A DNA stretch of 64,000 bases from Vibrio ruber DSM 16370 (GTDB lineage: Bacteria > Pseudomonadota > Gammaproteobacteria > Enterobacterales > Vibrionaceae): the NCBI RefSeq assembly GCF_900163965.1, contig NZ_FULE01000024.1:1-64000 (forward strand). The letters are read 5' to 3'. Shown here piece after piece: positions 1-8,600 of the stretch. The notes below the pieces were generated by a model, which saw only the letters and a program-made list of their open reading frames with translations, had not been told where the DNA came from and searched no databases. Both the position numbers and the translations under genes were made by a program. Each line of letters starts with the position of its first letter. Positions within the stretch are counted from its first letter, which is position 1.

Positions 1-1
1 A

Positions 2-127
2 GATACGGTAGGTAAAAATACGAGCAAGATACAAAATTACATCAAGCAGCAACTAGAGCAGGATAAAATGGGAGAGCAATTGTCGATCCCGTATTCAGGT
101 AGCCCGTTTACGGGCCGCAGGAACTAG
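2..127 (+). CDS. tnpA: IS200-family transposase TnpA, C-terminal 41 residues (partial)
   Basis: An open frame enters from the left edge and stops with TAG at 125-127. Its residues begin DTVGKNTSKIQNYIKQQLEQ and end GSPFTGRRN. From memory this is nearly the same as the C-terminus of the roughly 152-residue enterobacterial IS200 transposase. That enzyme is a Y1 HUH single-strand transposase that moves the element by a peel-and-paste mechanism. The tail seen here includes the C-terminal helix region; the HUH motif and probably the catalytic tyrosine lie off the window. Nothing in the visible part suggests damage. Confidence 0.88.
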   Translation, partial: DTVGKNTSKIQNYIKQQLEQDKMGEQLSIPYSGSPFTGRRN

Positions 128-200
128 TCATATGCAAATGTCAGATCACTACGCGCCTGCTAGGGCGCTGCTAGTAGGAGAGCCTTATAGGCGCATATGA

Positions 201-236
201 AAAACCACCGGCTATGCCGGTGGATACTTTTTTTAT
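201..236 (+). terminator. IS200 right-end hairpin / terminator-like stem-loop
   Basis: An 8-bp GC-rich stem (CCACCGGC, 205-212, with GCCGGTGG, 216-223) with a 3-nt loop is flanked by AAAA and by ACTTTTTTT. It looks like a rho-independent terminator and also sits where the right-end transposase-recognition hairpin of IS200 elements is expected. Confidence 0.75.
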
Positions 237-447
237 TGCGCCTGCCTTGATGTTTTGGTTTGAATAAGGCATTTCAATTTATTCTATTAAATTCATTTCA
301 TAGCTAACTGGTTGCAGCTCCGAGCAGTGTGAAATAGGTATGAAGACACAAATTTATGAAATAACATGCATCAAGTGTATTAATTTTGATAAAAGGGTGC
401 ATTAGTGTTCTTCCTCTCTTGCGGAATAGAAATAGGGGGTTTAGGCA

Positions 448-2022
448 ATGAATGATGCAACAAAAAGCCGTTCGATGAATGGTGCTGAAAGTCTGTTGCG
501 TACATTAGTTGAAAGTGGCGTTGAAATTTGTTTCGCCAACCCGGGGACGTCAGAAATGCATTTTGTTGCGGCTTTGGATCGCGTACCGGGGATGCGTCCG
601 GTTTTAGCGCTTCAGGAAAACGTTGCAACCGGTGCGGCTGACGGATATGGGCGCATGACAGGTAAGCCAGCATGTACATTGCTTCATTTAGGGCCGGGGT
701 TGGCCAACGGTCTGGCCAACTTACATAATGCCAGACGAGCAGGTTCACCGATTGTGAATATCGTCGGTGATCATGCCACAACCCATTTACAGTACGATGC
801 GCCATTAACCTCTGATATTCACGGCTTTGCAAGCCCGGTTTCTGAGTGGGTTTATACGTCTTCCAGTTCCCGGGAAATCGGGGAGGATGCTGCCCGGGCT
901 GTGGCTGTTGCTTGCGAATCTCCGGGGAAAATTGCGACATTGATTCTTCCGGCAGATACGGCGTGGAATGAAGCTGAGCGGGTTGCTTCACCACTCGCTC
1001 TCTCTGCGCCAGCCGTAGTCTCCGCCGAGAAAATTAATCACGTTGCCGGCCTGATTAACAGCGGGCTGAAAACCGCGATCCTGATGCGTGGTGCAGCGCT
1101 GTTAGAGCCTGGACTTACGGCTGCCGGGAAGATTGCTGAAAAAACAGGTGCCCGGTTATTGTGTGATACCTTTGCTCCCCGGATTCAACGCGGAGCCGGT
1201 CGGGTACCGGTTGAACGCTTACCATATCTTTCAGAACAGGCTGCTGATTTTCTGGCCGGGACAGAATTAATTGTTTTGGTGGGAGCCAAGCCTCCGGTCA
1301 GCTTTTTTGCTTATCCGGATAAACCAAGCTGGCTGACGCCAGAAGGGTGTCGTCTGACTCGCTTAACTGAGATTGATGAAGACAGTACGCGTGCACTGGA
1401 AGATTTGGCCAAAGCTTGCGAAGCTGACGATATGGAGCCGCACCGTACCAGACGTCAGGCTCCTCTGTATACGCTGGACGGACCGGTTACGGCGGAATTT
1501 GTGATGCAGGTCATCGCCAAATATCTACCGGACAATGCCATTATCAGTGACGAGTCAGCATCATCAGGTTTTCCCTATTATGACGTGACCGAAACCGCTG
1601 CGGCACATGACTATCTGAATTTGACCGGTGGGGCACTGGGCAGCATGATGGCTGTCTCTATTGGTGCAGCGATTGCCTGCCCGGGGCGTAAGGTCGTCAA
1701 TTTACAAGGTGATGGGAGTGCCATGTATCTACTGCCTGCACTCTGGACGCAAGCGAGAGAAAAGTTAGATATTGTAACGGTCATATTCAGCAATCGTTCA
1801 TATAGTATTCTGAATCATGAACTCCAACGTGTGGGAGCGGAAAATCAAGGTCGGTCTGCGGCTTCTCTGATGAGTTTGGAAAATCCATCCATTCACTGGC
1901 TCGGATTAGCATCAGGGATGGGAGTCCCAGCGGTTCAGGCTGAAACCCGTCAGTCATTTGATATGATTTTCCAAAAAGTAATGAATGAATCCGGACCGAA
2001 ATTAATTGAGGTTATTTTGTGA
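448..2022 (+). CDS. Thiamine-diphosphate-dependent enzyme, acetolactate synthase / benzoylformate decarboxylase-like
   Basis: This 524-residue protein has the three-domain layout of the TPP-dependent decarboxylase superfamily. The N-terminal pyrimidine-binding domain carries the family glutamate (Glu57 in LALQENVATGAADGYGR). A less conserved central domain follows. The C-terminal pyrophosphate-binding domain has the metal motif GDGS (421-424) with Asn449 about 25 residues later. Family members make or break C-C bonds next to a keto group; the substrate cannot be read from the sequence. The nearest type is the stand-alone large-subunit-like proteins without a regulatory subunit, and none is encoded beside it. 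The start at 448 has a G-rich ribosome site (AGGGGG) about 8 nt upstream; ATG 475 is an alternative. It lies 677 bp upstream of the NRPS gene on the same strand, so it may belong to that pathway, which is inference. Confidence 0.8.
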   Translation: MNDATKSRSMNGAESLLRTLVESGVEICFANPGTSEMHFVAALDRVPGMRPVLALQENVATGAADGYGRMTGKPACTLLHLGPGLANGLANLHNARRAGSPIVNIVGDHATTHLQYDAPLTSDIHGFASPVSEWVYTSSSSREIGEDAARAVAVACESPGKIATLILPADTAWNEAERVASPLALSAPAVVSAEKINHVAGLINSGLKTAILMRGAALLEPGLTAAGKIAEKTGARLLCDTFAPRIQRGAGRVPVERLPYLSEQAADFLAGTELIVLVGAKPPVSFFAYPDKPSWLTPEGCRLTRLTEIDEDSTRALEDLAKACEADDMEPHRTRRQAPLYTLDGPVTAEFVMQVIAKYLPDNAIISDESASSGFPYYDVTETAAAHDYLNLTGGALGSMMAVSIGAAIACPGRKVVNLQGDGSAMYLLPALWTQAREKLDIVTVIFSNRSYSILNHELQRVGAENQGRSAASLMSLENPSIHWLGLASGMGVPAVQAETRQSFDMIFQKVMNESGPKLIEVIL

Positions 2023-2699
2023 TTTTTTAATTTTATTGTTAATTAACTGTTGAATGTTTTATTTGATTGATTATTTGTTGTGAAATATTAATCTCTGTTG
2101 TTGTATTTTGCTAGAAATTAGCATTTGGCTAATGGTTATTTTTTAAATAATCATTGGCTTATTTTTTTATTTTTATGTTTTATAGTATAACTATATTGTG
2201 TTTGTTTTTTATATTGTCAGCCTCCACCTATTTTCTTTATAGTAGACCTGTTTATTATATTAACAAATTAGACCACACCTTATTTATTCCCTTGTTTCTT
2301 TTGTGAGAATAACTCATATATTTTCTATGTTATTGTTTTATTTGATTTTATTTTTGTTTTCTTTTGGTTTTTTGTTTGAATTTGATTTTGTTAAAATTAT
2401 TATTGTTAATTAAGGTGTTTATAATTTTGATCTTTTTCCAAGAATAAGAAAAAATAAATAACACGACTGGAAATTTTCTTATTGTATTTTCCACTAAATT
2501 TGCGTTTTATTGGTTGTTTTTGATTGGTTTTCTAATTATTTACTCATAAATTTGTTAAATATATCGCTCGAATTTGCATGATTGAATTGAATACTGTTTT
2601 ATTATACAAATTTAAATGATGACATCTTAATAACATTGTCACTTTGTGAGCTTTGTTATTTTATCTGCGTGTTTGAATTTTATTTATCAGAATGTGTGA
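2023..2699. other. AT-rich intergenic region upstream of the NRPS gene
   Basis: This 677-bp gap has no convincing gene, no clear terminator after the TPP enzyme and a very high A+T content compared with the genes on each side. It contains many T and A runs, the kind of DNA bound by H-NS-type silencers. The NRPS promoter must lie here unless transcription reads through; I could not pick one promoter over several weak candidates. Confidence 0.5.
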
Positions 2700-5600
2700 G
2701 TGAATATCAATATGAACGATAACCATAAATCCTCTATTCGATTAGAGCGAGAAAGTCATTTGGCGCTTCCATTATCTTCAGCTCAACGGGGAATCTGGTT
2801 TGCTCAGGAGCTGAAGCCAGATGCTCATGGCAAATTCTTTAAAATTACCGAATATCTGGAAATCACCGGTGTGGTTCAGCCGGATATTTTTGAGATGGCT
2901 ATCCGCCGGACTGCCAGAGAAATTGAATCCTTTCAACAGGTTTTTAAACTAACCCCGCAAGGGCCGAAGCAGCAGTTTGGTGTCGATCCGGGCTGGGAGT
3001 TACCCATTCTGGATTTTCAGGATCAATCCGATCCACAACGAGCCGCCAAAGCATGGCTCGATGCTGACTTGGCTCGTCCCTTTGATCTTGAACAGGGGCC
3101 TCCGTTTTCTTTTGCGTTACTGCAACTTGGCCCGGAGCGTTTTTGGTATTATGCCTGTGTTCACCATCTGGTTTTAGATGGTTTTGGTGGGGTACTGTTA
3201 TCCAGCCGTGTGGCTGAAATCTATTCTGCGCTGGTCGCCGGAGAAGAGCCGCCAGCCTGTCAGTTCATTTCGTTGGCTGAAGCAATTGAGATCGAGCAGG
3301 AATATAAAACATCAAAACAGTATCTGCGAGACAAAGAATACTGGCAGGAGGTTCTCAAAGATCGTCCGGCTCCCGTCAGTTTATCTGACAAGCAAGCCCC
3401 CTGTACCGATATTATCCGCAAGCAGATGTACTTACCGGCCTCCGCTAACCGGATGTTAAGAGAGCTTGCGGTTGAATGTAAAAGTCAGGTGCCGCAATTG
3501 CTGATCGCGTTAATTGCAATTTATCTGCACCGCATCACGGGGGAAGAAGATTTGGTCGTCGGCTGCCCGATGGTGGCCCGAACGAATAAGAGACTGCGTT
3601 TATTCCCCGGCATGGTTTCTAATGTGCTGCCCCTGAGACTCAATATCAGCCCCGAGGATACACTCGTGGAGATCGTATCTCAGGTCAAACGTCGCATTCT
3701 CGGTGCCGTTCGTCACCAATGTTACCGCGGTGAAGATCTGGCGTCCGATCTTGGGATTCTGACCGAGAGTGAGCAACTGTTCTCAACCGATATCAATATC
3801 CTGCCGTTTGAATATGAAATGAAGTTTGGTGAAGCGCCGGTTAATGTCAATAACCTGACTTTGGGACCAATTGATGACCTCTCGATTAATATTTGTGACC
3901 GGGGGCCGCAACAGGGATTGGAACTGTGTATTGATGCCAACGCTGCTTTGTATAGTGAAATGACTTTGGCATCTCATTTCTACCGCCTGATGCATTTCTT
4001 CTCTTGTGCAGCTTCAGAACCGGCCCAGACTGTGGTTAATGATTACCAGCTGCAAATGCCGGAAGAGGCTTCGATGACAGATGCATGGAACCAGACGCAG
4101 ATTGCATTTCCGCCGGTGCAAGCGGTTCATAAACTGTTTGAACAGCAGGTTAGTGACGAGCCGGAACATATTGCGCTAATGTGTTCCGGAGAAAGCGTCA
4201 ATTACGGGGGCTTGAACATTCGTGCCAACCGACTCGCTCACTATTTGCGTTCTGTCGGGATTGGCCCGGAAAGCCGGGTTGCGATCTGCTGCGGCCGGGG
4301 GCCTGACTTGCTGATCGCCATGCTGGCAACGCTGAAAGCCGGCGGGGGATATGTGCCGCTTGATCCGGCCTATCCGGCTGAACGTTTACAGTACATGCTT
4401 GCCGACAGCGCGCCAGCCGTCGTACTGACCGATGGTGTGATTGACATCAATGCGTTGGTGGCAGAGACTTTACCGACATCACAACTGATTCATACCCAGC
4501 AAGACCGGGGTTTATGGTTTGAGCAACCGTCGTCAAATCCCGAGGTCAGTGATCTCAGCCCTGAAAACCTCGCTTATATCATCTATACCTCCGGTTCAAC
4601 CGGTCAGCCGAAAGGGGTCATGGTTGAACATCGTCAATTGCTGAATCTGGTTAACTGGCATAACCGGGCATTCCATGTTCAGCAAGGCACTTGTGCGTCA
4701 AGTGTGGCCGGTCTCGGGTTTGATGCTGTGGTCTGGGAAGTGTGGCCGCCACTGAGTGCCGGCGCGACATTGACCATGCCATCACTCGAAGTCTCTCGCG
4801 ATCCCGAGCAATTGCTCAATTGGTGGGTTGAACAACCGATTGAAGTCGGGTTCTTACCGACACCGATAGCTGAACTTGCCTTTGCCCGTCAGGTTGCACC
4901 GAAGACATTACGGTATCTGTTAGTCGGCGGTGACCGGTTGACGCGTCAACCGGATGCATCGGCCTCTTTTACGCTGGTCAATAATTACGGTCCGACGGAA
5001 ACGGCTGTTGTCGCAACATCGGGTGCGATTCGTGCCGCGGATGATGTTCTGCATATCGGTAGCCCGATTGCGAATACACGCATCTATATTCTTGATGAAT
5101 TGTTACGCCCCGTACCACTTGGGGTGACCGGTGAAATTTATATCGGCGGAAATAGTGTCAGCCGGGGATATCTGAATCTTCCGGAGATGACTGCAGAACG
5201 GTTTTTAGCCGATCCTTTCACAGATCAGCCAGAGAGCAAAATGTATCGCACCGGGGATCTTGCCCGCTGGCGTTTGGACGGGACGATTGAATATCAGGGC
5301 CGGAACGACAGTCAGGTCAAAATTCGCGGCTTTCGGATCGAACTCGGTGAAATTGCAACGGCTTTGCAGGCTTGTCCGGGAATTCAGAGTGCCGTTGTTA
5401 CGGTATTGCACGCCGGTGAATCATCCGAACGTCTGGTGGCTTACTACACCAGTTCCCCCGATGTATCGATTGAGATTGAAGCGTTAAAACATCGGCTGAG
5501 TGAATCACTGCCGAGCTATATGGTGCCGGCTGCGTTTGTCGGATTGGATGCTATTCCGCTGACGGCAAACGGTAAAGTCGATTACCGAGCATTACCTGAG

Positions 5601-8600
5601 CCGGATACGGATGCATTTGTGCACCGTCATTACGAAGCGCCACGTGGCAATGTCGAGCAACTGCTGGCCTCGATCTGGCAGTCGTTGCTCAACGTTGAGC
5701 AAGTGGGACGCCACGATAATTTCTTTGAACTGGGCGGACACTCACTGCTGGCGGTACAGTTGATCGAACGACTGAGACATCATTATTATCATCTCGCAAT
5801 CAAATCGCTGTTTACTACCCCGACACTGGCGGGTCTGGCACAAACATTGACCCAGTCATCGAAGACGGAGCGTCAGGTACCATCCAACCTGATTCCGGCA
5901 GGGTGTACGCAAATTACCCCGGAGATGCTTTCAATGGTGGAACTGAGTCAGTCTCAGATTGATACCATTGCTGCTTCTGTTCCCGGTGGTGCAGCGAACA
6001 TTCAGGATATTTATCCGCTGGCGCCGTTACAGGAAGGCATTCTATTCCACCATCTATTGGAAGAAAAAGGCGACCCTTACATTACTCGGGCGATTAAAGC
6101 TTTCGCCAGTCAAGATGAACTGCAACAGTTTGTTGACGCGCTTCAGGCCGTCGTGAAGCGGCATGACATTCTCAGAACCAGTCTTTTCTGGGATCAGCTC
6201 GACGTGCCTGTGCAGGTCGTATGGCGCGATGCGGTATTACCGCTGACCTCTCTGACTCTTGAGGGGACGAATATGGTTAAAGCCATACAACAACGCTTTG
6301 ACCCGAGCAATACCCGTCTGGACGTTCACCGGGCACCGATGATTGAAGCCTATCAGGTTGAAGATGCTGCTGAAGGGCGATGGTTACTCTGCTTACTGAT
6401 GCACCATTTCTGTCTTGATCACACCACATTAGAATTGATGATGGAAGAAGTACAGGCGCATCTGCTCAACCGGGTGGAACAGCTGCCAGCGCCACTCCCA
6501 TTCAGAAACTTTGTGTTTGAGAGCCGCCTCGACAGCGATCCGGAAAAAGAGAGTGCTTACTTCTGTGAGCGTCTCGGTGACATTGATGAGCCTTGTGCAC
6601 CGTTCGGATTACTGAATGTGCAAGGTGATGGTCACGAAATCCACGAGCTGCATTTACCGGTTGATGATGATCTGTCTCAGTTGCTCCGTGAGCAGGCGCG
6701 CCGTCAGGGTGTCAGTGCTGCCAGCCTGTTCCACTTGGCTTGGGGATTAGTGGTCCGTGCCACGACCGGCCGTGATGATGTGGTTTTCGGTACGGTGCTG
6801 TTTGGCCGGATGGCAGGTGGTGAAGGCGCTGACCGGGTTCTGGGGATGTTCCTCAATACATTACCGCTGCGTTTGTCGCTTGCCAGTGAAACAGTTACGG
6901 AAGCGGTTCAGTATACACATCAACATCTGGCGGAAATGCTGGAGTATGAACATGGTTCATTGTCACTGGCTCAACAGTGTAGTGGTGTTGCGCCACAAAC
7001 CCCACTGTTTAGCAGCTTGCTCAACTATCGTTACGACGGAGGCAACAGCCAGACCGGGATTGATACCGGGCCGATGGATCTATTGTTCACCGAAGAGCGG
7101 ACTAACTATCCGATCACGCTGTCGGTTAATGACAATCCGCAACACGGGTTTTCTTTAGATATTCAAGTTGATGCGAGTATCGGCTGCGAACGGGTTGGTG
7201 CGATGGTCACGCGTGCTCTGCGTGAGTTGATCACCGCGCTGGAAGATGAACCCAAACGCTTGATTCATTCGTTGAATATTTTGCCGAAAGATGAATACCG
7301 CAAAGTGGTGAATCAACTCAACGCAACGCGAACTTCCGCTGTTACAGATATCTGTATTCATACGCTGTTTGAGCAACAGGCAGCCGAGTATCCGGATGTG
7401 CTGGCGGTGGTGAGTGAGGCTCAGAAACTGACTTATCGTGAGCTGAACCAGCAAGCCAACCGTCTGGCATATTATCTGCGGGCTCAGGGGGTTGCGCCTG
7501 AACAACGGGTCGGTCTCTGTTTTGACCGTAACACTGATCTCATTGTCGCGATGCTGGCAACACTCAAGGCCGGTGGTTGTTATATCCCGATGGATCCGAC
7601 TTATCCGGCTGATCGGTTGCAATATATGGTTTCCGACAGTCAGCCGACGCTGATTCTGTCTGACGGCATCCTTGATACTGAAACGATTGTCGGTAAAGCA
7701 GAAATCCGTGTGATTAACGTCTGTACAGAAATGTTTATGTGGCGCGATTATCCGGCAACCAATCCGCAGTCTGAGCACATTCAACCGGAACATCTGGCTT
7801 ATATCATTTATACCTCTGGCTCGACCGGACAGCCGAAAGGGGTGATGGTTGAACACCGCAATCTGGCGAATCTGGTGCATTGGCACAACCGGGCGTTTGA
7901 GATTAAGGCCGGGACTTGCGTATCCAGTGTGGCTGGTGTCGGTTTCGATGCAACGGTGTGGGAAGTCTGGCCGCCGCTTTGTACCGGGGCTCATGTCATG
8001 CTACCGACCCTCGATATTTCCCGCGATCCGGAGCAGTTACTGGCGTGGTGGATATCACAACCGATTGAAGTGGGGTTCTTGTCTACACCGATTGCTGAAC
8101 TGGTACTGTCAAGACGGCTTGAACATCCGACGCTGCGGACTTTGTTAGTCGGTGGTGACCGGTTGAACCATCACCCGCATCCGGAGACATCCTTTACGCT
8201 GGTCAATAACTACGGGCCAACCGAAACCACGGTCGTTGCAACGTCAGGCGTGATTGAGCCGACAGACGATTTATTGCATATCGGTTCACCGGTCGATAAT
8301 ACCAGTATCTATATTCTGGATGAGTATCAGCAACCGGTGCCGATCGGGGTCAAAGGGGAAATTTATATCAGCGGTAAGAGTGTGGCCCGAGGCTATCTCA
8401 ACCGCCCTGATATGACGGAAGAACGCTTTATTAATGACCCGTATTCTTATGATTTCGGTGCCCGGATGTATCGCACTGGCGATTTAGGCCGTTGGACTGC
8501 CGATGGAACGATTGAATATCTGGGACGTAATGACAGTCAGGTTAAAATTCGCGGCTTCCGGATCGAGCTGGGAGAAATCAGCGCCTGTATGAGTACCCAT

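Larger units (their letters stand above)
1..240 (+). mobile_element. IS200-family insertion sequence, right end (truncated by window edge)
   Basis: The segment holds the last 41 codons of an IS200 transposase, about 75 bp of non-coding tail, and a strong hairpin (stem 205-212 with 216-223, loop TAT) followed by a T-rich run. IS200/IS605 elements end in subterminal hairpins rather than inverted repeats and do not duplicate their target, so the exact right boundary (about 235-240) is inferred from the hairpin. The left end lies outside the window, so intactness cannot be judged. Confidence 0.85.

Noticed and set aside
380..994. Minus-strand open frame of 204 codons opposite the TPP-enzyme gene
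   Set aside because: It covers the conserved coding start of the TPP enzyme on the other strand, and its translation shows no domain or plausible composition.
7155..7994. Long minus-strand open frame of 279 codons inside the NRPS gene
   Set aside because: It is antisense to the conserved second adenylation domain; such frames arise from codon bias of a long GC-rich gene.
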